DNA of 64,000 bases, taken from contig RCAB01000227.1 in the NCBI GenBank assembly GCA_003640385.1, positions 34,678 to 98,677 on the forward strand. The letters are read 5' to 3'. Both the position numbers and the translations under genes were made by a program. Under the pieces are notes generated by a model, which searched no databases, was not told where the DNA came from, and saw nothing but the letters and a program-made list of their open reading frames with translations. Source of the DNA: Setaria digitata. Taxonomy: Eukaryota; Nematoda; Chromadorea; Rhabditida; Setariidae. This document shows, in pieces, positions 40,954 through 52,803 of this stretch. Positions within the stretch are counted from its first letter, which is position 1, and the number at the start of each line of letters is the position of its first letter.

Positions 40954-43900
40954 ATATATATACTTGGCTATTGTTATACATCTATTTTATCAATGATAAG
41001 ATAGAAATGAAGAAGATTTTGATGGTGCTGGTTGATGTTAGATGAGGAAAAGAATCAGGGGAAAAAAGTTCAAGAAAAAAAAAAATCACTGAAATAATAA
41101 GGATAAATGACTAACTAGAAGAAATGTGTTACTTCTTGCATAGCAGTGCTATTTGCTTAACTACTTTGAACTTACTCTTTCTCCTTGATCTTAACAAGTC
41201 TAAGTTTTTTCTAACTTTCGTAAATTCTTAACCAAACTTAAATCTTTATTTCTTTTCCTTACTCTCTCTCTCTCTTTGCTTTTTATTTAGCTTTTCTCCA
41301 CAAATTTTTCAACTGTTTAGATGAAAATTGTGCAATCAGATGCTTATATTATTTGCTACCTTATCTCTCCTCCATTTATTTTTTCTTTTTTCCATCATCA
41401 AGAAGAGAGTGATTGAAGAAGAAGCAAAGAGTTTCTATTTTCTACGAAAAAGCAATAATTCGAATTATTGATGGCAACGGAAATGTGAAAAGTTTCCTTG
41501 TGTTCGTCTTATTTTTGTAGCTTATTTCAACCAACCGAAATCAGTGATAAAATTAGTGATAAATTTTAGCAAATTCTTGTCATTAGATTTTGTTGAAATT
41601 ATCAAAATGAAAGGAGAAAATTGAAAAATTAACTTTTGTAATGTATTTTTATGCAAGTATAAATAAATACCATATACTGTCCATATATCTGTCAAAATTT
41701 CACAGCTTGTGATTTACAAAACACTTTTAAAAATTAAAAAATGCTTAAAAGAACTTTCAATTCTTGATCAGTATTCAATGATAATAATAATTTTTAAGCT
41801 GGAAAAATTTCCCATTGCTCATATACATATTTGAGCCCAAATTGCGCGTTAGCTGCTTAGTATCAAAATAACAATATAGTAACTATTTCAAATTTTGTAA
41901 AAATACAGTGTAAAATATTACTGTCAAGCTTATATTTGCAAATTTTTACATAATTTTCCTTTTTCATGTATCGTGTATTATTATTTGATTCAAAATTATT
42001 TTTAAATCCATTTCATAAATAGTAAATAGCACTAATTCGAAAACAATATCTCTTTTTCCTTTGTAAATTTCTAGTATAGAGAATGACTTCATAACATTTC
42101 CCATTCCTAGTGGCTTATGATCACGCTTTCAACGACTCAATTAGTCGTTCACACATACTTATCGACTATCACATATCATCTGGCTCTGAGTGATATCCTT
42201 TTTAGACTATGTTATATATTACTTCAGAAATGATAGAAACAGCAGCTGCTTATCATAACGATATATAATTAATTGTATTTTGAGTTATTGTAAGTGTAAA
42301 ATTATTTCTGCTACAGTTTAGATTTATTTGCTATATATGTATGTGCCTAATTGTAGCTGCATAAAAGAATTTTTAGGACAGGTTGTCATTGCATAACTTA
42401 TTGTATGCACAAAAGTAACTGTCCTGATGTGTGTGTGATCTGTTCAAGATGTAGAATGTTGAATATTATTGCGCTGAATAATTATGGAGAAAAGAGGTGA
42501 TAATTTGCAGGTTGTAATTATAGAATTCATTGCATAATAATATCAAATAAAGGAAAAAGAAAGGGAAGAGAAAAAAAAATTATCAATAATAGTTAAATAA
42601 AAAAAAAAAAGAGGAGCATGAATACAGAGAAATAGCCCGTTTTAAATGACGAAAAAAAAAAGACAGAAAACACTTCTAATTTCAAAGAAATAGAAATTTT
42701 CAGATAAATTAAATACGGTAAGATAAAGCAACAGCGAATGATAAGAGAAAAAAAATAATAATAATCATGTATTTTTCTTATTATGAAAATAGACGTGATC
42801 GGTGTTAAACGATTACTAAGGGATGGTAAATGACTACTGACACTATGTTATCACTGATGTTTCGAAAAAGTCAAAGGTCAATGTTCGACAATACGATGAG
42901 ATCCGGAAAAAAAAAAAAAAAGAAAACAAGAAATGGGGAAAAAAGATTTTCTGAACGGAACAAATGTTATGTCCAACGAAAACAATAACTGATAAATGGA
43001 GCAAATCAAATGATCAAGCTTATAATAAATTTGAAAGAAAGAGAGAGAGAGAGAAAAAATAAGACAATTACGAACAGTGTAACAAGAAAAAAGAGGCAAA
43101 TCAAAAGATGGAGATCCATTTTCAAACATTACGTTCTAATAACCATTGTACACGTCAATATTTTAAATTATGATATATTTTTGTTTTCATCCTCACAATA
43201 ATAAAAAAAAAACTTTTACAGTTCTCAGATAATGAAATAACGTCAACAAATTTGTCCAATGAACCTCTTTACACTGTGCGGAAAAGTTGAAGCCTCATAA
43301 ATTTTTCAGCTGATTGTGATTTTCGTAGGGATTGCATTCATCTAATCAGAAAAAGAAAAAGAACTTTTCCAGAGGTATATTTTATAGTTGAAAGGAAGCT
43401 GATAATTTTTGAGAAGTCAGCTTGATAGCGGATTATACGGCAAAGCGTTCATATGTGACTTGAATTATTGCAAAAAAGAGTTTACGCAAAACAGAGCAAT
43501 CATCTAAATGAAAGTAGCCAGTTAGTTTGATCAGCGGATCAGCAATAGGCGATTTCTTTTCTTTTTTTTGATCATTACAGCTATGCAGATGAAGGTGCGC
43601 ATTCCTCAAAAACGATAATTTTAGAATGGAAGATAATTATGGAAGCTTCTTAATTATACAAACAGATAACAGAGTATAATTATGCAAGTGTCAGCCTTTT
43701 CCCTTTTTTAAAAAAAAAAAAAAAACACGCCGATTCCTACCACTTTCCATACTATCCTAACTTTACTATTTAAAAAAAAAGGAAGTTTTGAAGATGGGGA
43801 GGAAAAAATTTAAATTTCTTACTTCCACTAAAACTAATTAAAGAAGAAAACCGAGGAACGGATGCAGAGAAAAGGCCAAGCAAGGATACCGGCCAATCCG

Positions 43901-44760
43901 GAATACTTCCTCAACAATGCATCCTTTTCTGCAAGTACAAATTCAATACAAAGGAACATAAAACTTATAAAAAAAAAAAGAGTAAACTGCTGGAATAACC
44001 AGGAATAATTTAATCGTAATTTCACGATTCTCCAAATAGCTAGCCCAGTTCCAGTTCTTACCAACTATATTCAAAGAATCGATTTCGCCACGTAATAGCT
44101 GAATAAAATGAAATCATGGATGGTACTTCGAAAAATTCAATAAACATGAAACAGTTCAGTAAATGCTCTTATTATCTAGTACAGTATTCATGAACAGTTA
44201 ATCAAATGCAATCCATCTTTTAGCAACTCTGTAATTCTATAGTCGCTGTTGGAAAAACCACACATGAAACTTTGCAATCAATAATTTTCATTACTAGCAT
44301 GTTCGTTTTATCCATGATTGGAAATGTTAAGCAATCATCGATTCACATTAGACATTTTAGTCAGTCAACATGTTGGAAATAACAATAACATCTAAATGAT
44401 ACAGAAAATCCAAAAACCCTACACAAACATATAAAAGAAAAAAGAAATAAAAACTAATGCTGAAAACCCAAAATGGTTAGCTGATCCTGAACAGATAACA
44501 ACTAAAACACTCAATTAAGATTTTAATCTCATGAATCTTAACGCTTCAAGCAAACTATTTCAAGCATTCCGCAATCGATCACCCGCGTTACTCATATTGG
44601 CGTATTCGGAACCATAAGTTACGCTTATGGTTTTCCAAAAACCTGGCTGAGAAACAGTGATAAAGTGCTTTACACAATTCCTGCACGGTAAACCACTTAA
44701 TGGAATGAGGATATATATGTTTGTATAGCACTCTTCTGTGTACAACACAGACATCATGGC

Positions 44761-47700
44761 TTAAGAACGCGACCTTCTGGAATACCTATCCCGGTGATGC
44801 CTCTCGCCAGACCGTCTCCTTTCACGGCTTCGTGAACGAGAATTCCGTCGTTCTGTAAACCTAAAAAAAAAAAAAAGAAAAAAAAAAGAAAAAAAGAAAA
44901 AAAAAAAAGAGAAAAAAAAAGAAAAAATGAATAATGTGATACACTACACACCTTTTTCTCATGACTTTAACATTTATAAAATTATTTCGTTTGTTTTGCC
45001 CATATAAACTGTTGAAAGTATACCTTCGGCTTCTTTTCGTGCGTGATCGAGAATGTGATCTAGACCTTCTACGGCTTCTTGAACGACGTCGTTTGTGATA
45101 AGACTCTCTACTATTTGATCTCCAACGATAACGTTCAGGAGTTCGAGATTCACTTTTATCACTATCCGATCTGATATAAATACTTTGTTATTTCAAGAAA
45201 ATTTAACTTGTTATTTCAATACCTTCAAAATCACCGAAAAAATTTGAATGAACTTACTCATCTAATGCGCGATCAGATCCTTTTTTTGCACAGTCTTCCT
45301 TACTATTACAACGCCTCCTGAAATTTCAAAACTAAGAGATTTAGCACACCAATAAGTTGGAAAAAAAAAAAAACTTGCTACATCACATTTTTATTGGAAT
45401 CAAGTGAGAGAAAAAGAGAGAGAAAACAAGTCTATAATCTCGTATAATGGTAAAAATCTGTGGAATCAGAATTAATAGTTCTATAAAGATTATAGAAATA
45501 TTTCTATTTTCTGACGACATTTTGAAGACAGAAAAAAAAATGAACACCGTTTCTTTGAGCGCTCTTTACTCTGTGACTTTTTTCGCTGATGCTTTCTTGA
45601 TTCTCCGGTATGTTTTTCTTTCTTGTCCCTTTTATTATCTTCATTAACTCTTGAATCGAACTTTTGATCTGGAAACGTTCAGGAAGCCGTAAATGATCTT
45701 TTAGCAACAGGAAATATAAAAATTTCTCATCAGTCCTAGAAATTAAACTCAAAATATAATGTGATGCTAACAAAGCATTACCCTTTTTCTACGATTGCAG
45801 CATTAGATCAGTGATTTAACTAATAAATAACTAAGGTTCAGCTTAGGCTATTTGGTAATTAAATCATGGTATAACATTTCGGAAATTCCATCTCCGAAGA
45901 AGAATAACTGGAATGTATAAATCTAGACATTAAATTCTTCTCACGGTTAGGCCAGTAAATGCCAACATGGATACAGAAAAAGAGATCCCGAACGATACTG
46001 ATTGTATAAAATAATGAAGTATTAGCAGTACAAATTAGAGTCATCTTTATATATTAAAGGAAAGTCAAAAACCTGACTCACTCGAAACTTCGTTTATTTC
46101 TTTGCATGCCTCATCTTCATTCTTCGAGAACGCAAGACGTGACGATCCGTCATCGCCGTTCTTTTCCTCCTGGATAAGAGCTTTTTTCTTCTCAACACCT
46201 AAAAAAGAAAAAAAAAACCAGTTTAGTCATATTATAAAACTATGATACACACGGAAAGCAGTATAGGAAGCTAATCCATACCCCATAAATCCGTGGGTGC
46301 AACCTTCCGCAACAATTCTATCGACTAACAAGAATACTTTTCATACTCTATACTTCTCAAATATCTTTTTTTTAAAAAAAAAAGTAGAAAATATTTTTGA
46401 AATTATCTACAGATTTTCATTCGCCTTCATTTAAGCATTTTCTTCTTATTTGGAAACTGGAAAGATGGCACCCACGGTAGGTTGTTTATCCATGCTTTCG
46501 AACTGAAGATGTATATTAGTGAGGTGTGTCACATGGACTGAGATGCATAGTAATACCTTGGGAGGATTCTGTAGAAGAGAATCCATCATTGCTACTTAAC
46601 TTGGCCTTACTCTTAGCACCCGACGATAGTACTGGAAGAAGTGGCACACTGAACACAGCATCATCATCACCACCACCGTCACCACTACCATCACCAATAA
46701 TGTTTGCTTTTTTCGAAAATTCTTCGTCTCTCGTTGGATGCATCGAATCAACCACTTGTTTCGTGTCACCTTCTTCACTCGATTCATCATCGCTTTCAGC
46801 ACCTAAATTAGTCGTAATATTGAAAGGATGGATTAAAACAAGTAATATGTGATGACGTTACGGAATAGATCTGTAGATAGGCTGAGGATTACAAAAGAAC
46901 TAGCTAAATTTATCTTTTACAATAAGGATTTCCATTCACAGTAAAATCTGGTTCAATGAAATGAAGAGTGGACTGAAAGCTAGGACGATTGAGCTTGACG
47001 AAGGTCATAAGTCGTACCAAATGAAAACAAATGACAAACAAACAAACTCGAACCGTCACACTAGCTGGATGCTCAAGGTTGCAACACACATGGACTGCAC
47101 TGATTGAATGATTAATTTATTTGAACCGAGTGAGTTATCTCAATCAAAGGAATAGGGTTTTAAGATGAGGGACGGACAATGATTTCCAATCTTGGAAAGT
47201 ACTACGAATACAAAATACTGCTCACATCGTAATGAACAAGGCAAAATATGGGTTTCCGAAAAGTACAACTTCTTCGAAGAAAATCATCGGAATTCGATCA
47301 CAGAGACTCAAGTGAATAATTAAACAGATAAAAAAAAAAAGTAAAAATGCAGCACATAATGTAGTAAGAGCTTACCAAGTGTACACAAAGCGGCGAGAGC
47401 CGAGCTTTGGGCGAGAACTTTTGGCTGGGCTAAACATATGTTGAACTGGATTAATTGATCGTTTTCAAAATCGAAATTGAGATGTTAAAACGTGAGAGCC
47501 GTAAACTTTTAAAATAAGTAAACAAATAAATGATGTGACCTGTTACCTCGGAAGGTGGAATATGCTTCCAATCTGGCACTGTTGTTTCAGACACCCACAA
47601 AAATACGGTGCGTAAGAGCAGTTTCAATTTTAAGCGACAAACTAGCATAAAATAAAAGTCATAAGCAATTTGTCGAACGCTAAACTTTAAAGTTAAAATA

Positions 47701-50154
47701 TGTACCAGAACGTTTAGCAAGTTCGATATGTTCTCTTGCAATACGATTCAATTCACCATCTGTTGTTTCCAGCAAAATTTCGGTCATGAAACGTCGCAAA
47801 AGCATAAGCTAGAACAAAAGCATTATCACTATGAACACGCATCCAACATATCAAGATTCCTAAGGATTAAAGAGACCATATCAAGATTCCCAAGGATTAA
47901 AGAGACCTTATATAAAAATTAGTCCTGAATTCTTTCCTTGCATTGTAATGGATATGTATTTGTTTAAAAGGACTGCTGTTTTACAAAATCTGACAGTCAG
48001 CGGAGGTTATTAGTACTAATGGTAGTTCAAAGTATAAAGTTCATTAACAACCCTTGAATAATAAAACAACACAATAACATCTGATTTGCAATATCAGAAC
48101 AAATTTCACCATCTTTGCACTCCCAGAATTTAAAACAAGAGGATATAAAATTATCTTAATACTTACTGCATCTTCTCGTGTCTCTTCCTCAGTTCGATAA
48201 TCAACTTCCGCAACATCTTTAGCTGATTGTTCTTGCTGCTTTTCTAATTTTTTTTTCTGGAGAAATATTGGTTCTTCAGTAAGCTTACTCCTTCCCTCTT
48301 TATCACCAGTTCCATTCTCATCTTCGCTACTATCAGAATCCTAAAACTTTTCGACGATGAATGAGACCATAAATCACATTACATAAATTTGTGACAAATT
48401 ATAAGTGAAATGGGACAGTTGCGCAGTATTATAAATCAAAAAAGAAATTGGAATAACAATCATACAGCATAAACTTACAAATTTTCCCAATCCTTTAGCA
48501 GCACGACGGGCTTTTGCGGCTTCTTCAGCAGCTCGTAATTTAGCTTCCTTCGTTTGCTTTTTTAGCCTTTCCTGTTCAGCTTTTTCTAGACCTTCACGAA
48601 TCCACGCTGGCAAAGCTTTTCGTGTCTGTTGATCTTGAAAGCATAATTAAAGCATTACTGTCAAATTACTATTTTTTCCTTTACAGACTAAATGTGATAA
48701 GTTCTAAAACTTGTTAAACAAACCGATGAAAGGTATAGAATGAGAGTTTGAAGAATCACGACGCGATGGATGATACCAATTTGGTGGTGGAGCCCAACCA
48801 GGACCTGGCTTAAGCCAATGTGCCATAGCGCCTTCTGGAACTGTTTCTGAATCATCTGAATCGTTGTCACGCCGATTGCCTTTTTGTTTCTCATCCCATT
48901 CTTTGTAATAATGTGAATACTGAAAAATAACCATCCAAGTAATGAGTTTAAAGCACTCAACTTAGTTCCGTAGAACGAGATTTCGTTTACAGCGAAAATA
49001 TATCATCTGACTTACCGATATAGAATGAAGTCTTTTTCAGAACATTAATTAGTTTGCTTTCATTGGTATTTAATTTAGAAATTAAAATTTAATATATCTT
49101 TACAAGATGACAAATGTATGGAATATATAAAACATATTAGATTAAGAATATTAAACAATTTGAAACGAAGCAAAATTAAAAAGTGTAAATAAGATCACTC
49201 AAGAATGACTTAATAAAACTTGCCTCACCACCTTCCTCTTCGTCAACATTTAGTTTTGCCTCACCATAAGGCGGAGCAGGTGGAAAAGGACCAGGTGGTA
49301 CCGGTGCAACGCCCATCCATGGTGGAACTGGTGGCATAAATGGAGGAAAAGCACCTGCAGTTGGTGGTGGTGCGAAATTATTTGGTGGTAAAGGAGGTAT
49401 CCAACAAGGTGATGGTGCATTAGCAAAAGTTGGATCTGAAAATTGGCAAATTAAGTATGCTAGAAATGACAGTAAAATCCATGCAATATCATGTTAAATG
49501 GATGTGATTCCACTAAAATTTTAAAATGCACTGAAGCAAACAATATAATTCGAAACGTACCAACAGGTATAGTAGGTAAATACCCACCAGGTGGCAAAAA
49601 AGACCCATTTACCGGTAATCCATCGGGCGCCGGTGGTGGATGCGACGGTGGCAATTCCTTGCTTGGCGGTGGAGGTATGGAATCATCTGAAGTTACCGGA
49701 GGCACTTCGCCGGCATCACGCATCTGCATCCATTTTTGTGCTAACTGCGCCCAATTCACTGAAATTCATTGAAAAATTTACACTTTTAGTCCATAAAAAT
49801 CCCCTAAATATGAAAAATTTTGACGTGTATATAATCTACATTCGATCCGCTCTGTTACTAACATGATGAATCCTGTTTTAAAAGTTTATTATAATGTATC
49901 AGTAAATATGTGCATTTGTATTACCAAAAATATCCATCTTTTTTCTTTTTTTTTAGAATGTCATTTCTTTTGTAAAAATTTCTTATGTTTGAATCAGTAT
50001 ATTAAAAGCCAAGCTTACTTTGCTTCTGAATCTTCAATTTTCTATTAAATCTAAACTGAATGATCGATAACAAATATTCATCATATTTACCTTCTGAATT
50101 CGGTATGTTCTGATAATACGATGCGTCCAACCATTTCGCATTATTTTCTGCCAT
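44761..50154 (-). CDS. PNISR: PNISR-like arginine/serine-rich nuclear protein
   Basis: Fourteen minus-strand exons: 50154-50091, 49758-49561, 49435-49224, 48919-48724, 48633-48479, 48340-48167, 47808-47706, 47429-47376, 46802-46557, 46198-46073, 45668-45548, 45317-45258, 45170-45024, 44860-44761; 1956 bases, 651 residues (human PNISR 805). Conserved blocks in order: NWAQLAQKWMQMRDAG (human DWAALAQAWIAQREAS); a Pro-rich stretch; KALPAWIREGLEKAEQERLK, almost identical to human LPAWIREGLEK; LLRRFMTEILLETTDGELNR; LAQSSALAAL. Asp/Ser/Gly-rich linkers and a C-terminal RS region follow (HKRRRSRSRRRSRSHSRSRT and the end YSRRSRS). Human PNISR is a nuclear-speckle protein linked to pre-mRNA splicing; a similar role is inferred. 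Intron 3 has a GC donor, because only that boundary keeps frame. The ATG directly follows atttaag, a possible trans-splice site. Confidence 0.9.
44862..44927. repeat. Polypurine (A with scattered G) tract
   Basis: About 65 bases of A with a few G on the plus strand. On the gene's strand it is a long polypyrimidine run ending immediately at the 3' splice site of the last PNISR exon, so it can serve as the acceptor tract. Confidence 0.85.
47848..47907. repeat. 30-bp tandem repeat, two units
   Basis: Units 47848-47877 and 47878-47907 differ at one base. Located in PNISR intron 6. Confidence 0.9.
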
Positions 50155-52803
50155 CTTAAATAATTAACAGTAATATACCACGTAATAACATGAACTTTTT
50201 CCACTTATGTCCTTTAATCTATAACAATTTCAGGTTGAATCAAAAAGCAATTACGTGTTAACGTCGAAGTGTCAGATACTCATTCTTCGATTTGCGTGCA
50301 ATTATATACTTTTTTTTGTTAAGACGAAATAACAAACGTAATTAGTATGTAGCTCAATGTGCAATGAGAAATTAGAAGTGAAAGTAAATAACGGTGATGA
50401 CTGACAATAAGATCAAAATTCACCAGGAGCGAAATTACTACCATATTTATAAGAATTGCAAGAATTCAAATGAAATAATGAGCTAAAATTAAGATTGTTC
50501 AGAAAATCAAGCGTTAAGATGATTAGAAAAATACTCAATATCACAGGCACGATATTACGATAAAGTAGTAGAAAATTTATTAGAAGCTGATGTATTTCAA
50601 TATATTCCAAATCTCTGCATTTAAAACATTTCTCCCTACAAATCTATCAATATTTAAGGAAATCAACATTCGGAAATATAGCAATATTTGACAATTCCTT
50701 AAGCTTTTAACGCATACATCGTTAAACCTCAATATCACTGAATCTATGATTAATCGAGAAACCCCGGAACCACCCGGTACAATCAAGAGGAAAGGCCTAC
50801 CTGCCCGACTAACTCCGACATAAACCCTAATCCACGCTACACACCGTAAATTCATCTTTCGCTACAAATAACTCCACCCATTCACTATCTACAAAATTCT
50901 TTCACCACCCATGCCCTCTTCGAAACTTGAACTCTCTCCTCGCTCATATATGGACTTAAATTCGAAAAATTATTTGCAGTCATTTTTCAACTCCGTTTTA
51001 AAGGAATGTAGATGATATTTCGTGGTATTATCCGAAATAACTAACTAGACTATTCGGTAGATAATTTCAGTTCTTCTGAGCAATCGCTGAGAATTACTGG
51101 CATGCAGAAATTTCGGTTCTTTCTGCTCAACTAAAGAAAAAAAAGCTAAATCAGTTTCATGAAAATTTGTCTTGAAATTTAAACACTGCATGTATTTTGT
51201 TAATTACTACTTATGAGATGTAAATGTTAATTAGCTCCAGTAATCCTTCTCAGAAGGAAAAAAAAAGGAGAAATTTATCTTTGATTTGGATATGTCAATA
51301 CTGCAAAAATTTATGATTATTTCAGATTTTGTTTTCCCCCTCTTCCCAACTATACTGTAAACTGGCAAAGTTCAATTCGTGCATGTAATATGTACTACAA
51401 GTCGGCCAAAGTTTTACTGCTTTACAGGATTTGCCGGATGTTTTCCCTCTACAAGAAGTCTAATATAATCATGCTTAATAATTCTACTACATGCAGTTCC
51501 AATTCTTTTGTTATAAAATAACGAAAGAGCAAAATTAAGTGATCAATTCATCATTTATTCTGACCACTTGTAAATTATTGATAAAGTGTATTCACCAGCC
51601 ATTTCCTTATTTACTACTAGTTAACATTATTTGATGATCAGAAAAAATTCCTCCCAAAAAGGAGGAACTCATGCCAGTGAATGAATTAATCGAGGAATAA
51701 TACAAATGCATCATACTTTGGAATGAGAACGAATCGAAATCAGACAAGCACAAAGATATGCCAGTGCCTGTTTTTTTTTTTCTTTTTTTTTGCAATAAAT
51801 AATACTCCCTGTAATTAATAGTATTATTTAAGCTATCGCTTAATATTATCCCGTCATATACCACAGTAATGAAAATAAAAAAGATTCACTTGTTACCAGG
51901 CATTACCGAATTTGGTCTTGTTCACCTTCGCTACTACGTCTATTTAAATTTGTTTAAAGCGTAAGAAAATGTTAGCCATATTTCAACTTTACTTTACAGC
52001 TGGAATGACTTATTGATTAGCTAGCCTAATATTCTATTACTCTTCTATAGTTTCAGTTTTTTGTACAAGACCATTGCGAATTTGAGGCACAAGAAGAATG
52101 AAAAAACGACGTGACCATTTCAAATAAGCTTTTCAACTCTGTTAGAATGAAATGTTCGAGCAATAATCCAAATGACACAAAACAGCAAAATAAAAATTGA
52201 TAAATTTCAATGTAAATGATGACATCATACATGCTCATTAGAAAATGAGAGCTTGTGACTCTGTCATTCCGAACATCCAGGGAACAATATAAGTAAGTTA
52301 TTCTGTGATTCAATCCAGACGGGATGGGAACGATAATGGAAGTATTAAAATAATTTGCTCTTGTGCCACATTTACTTTGGGAACCTTAACTGAAACTACA
52401 GGAAGTTTTATTCCGACTGTGATTTTTCCTGAATATTACTAAGCAGAAATCATATAGTAACGTCGAGCCTCCACTTTTACTCCATCTTTTTGATTGTTTT
52501 AGGAAATGACAGAAGCCAAATATGCAGTGAACTGAACTGTGGTACAATCCTACATCAGTTTGTCATCCTTCTACTAAATTGACGTTATGCATATGAAGTA
52601 TGAACAAAAAAAAAAAAAAATCATACTAGTTCGAAATGCTATCTCAGTAAACCGGCAGACCAAGTTTCCCAATACTAACAATCGCTTCTTTCCAATACAT
52701 CAAGACCTGTTTTTCAGTCTGTGGTGCCACGGAGTAAGAACACATAACAAACTTAATTCAAAGTATATCACAAGATATAAACCTAAATTGGCGAAAATTT
52801 ACT
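50155..52803. other. 2.6 kb without a confident gene
   Basis: 5' flank of PNISR and 3' flank of the zinc-finger-like gene. A less AT-rich patch at about 50745-50860 stands out and could be promoter or a noncoding RNA, but I see no recognisable fold or family. The frames at 51607-51864 (-) and 52587-52898 (+) lack family resemblance. Confidence 0.45.

Larger units (their letters stand above)
40357..44760. other. 4.4 kb without a confident gene
   Basis: Upstream region of the thioredoxin-like gene and downstream region of PNISR. Mostly AT-rich with two microsatellites and an AG-rich run near 43035. Three exon-like minus-strand pieces between 43834 and 44330 can be spliced in phase to a short product, described as a finding; I do not call it a gene. 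Confidence 0.45.

Noticed and set aside
40799..40981. Minus-strand frame of Thr-His repeats
   Set aside because: It is only the translation of the TG microsatellite.
43834..44064. PEN-2 (gamma-secretase subunit) homologue
   Set aside because: A loose resemblance of LLRKYSGLAG...PFL to the PEN-2 first helix, but the rest of PEN-2 could not be found downstream.
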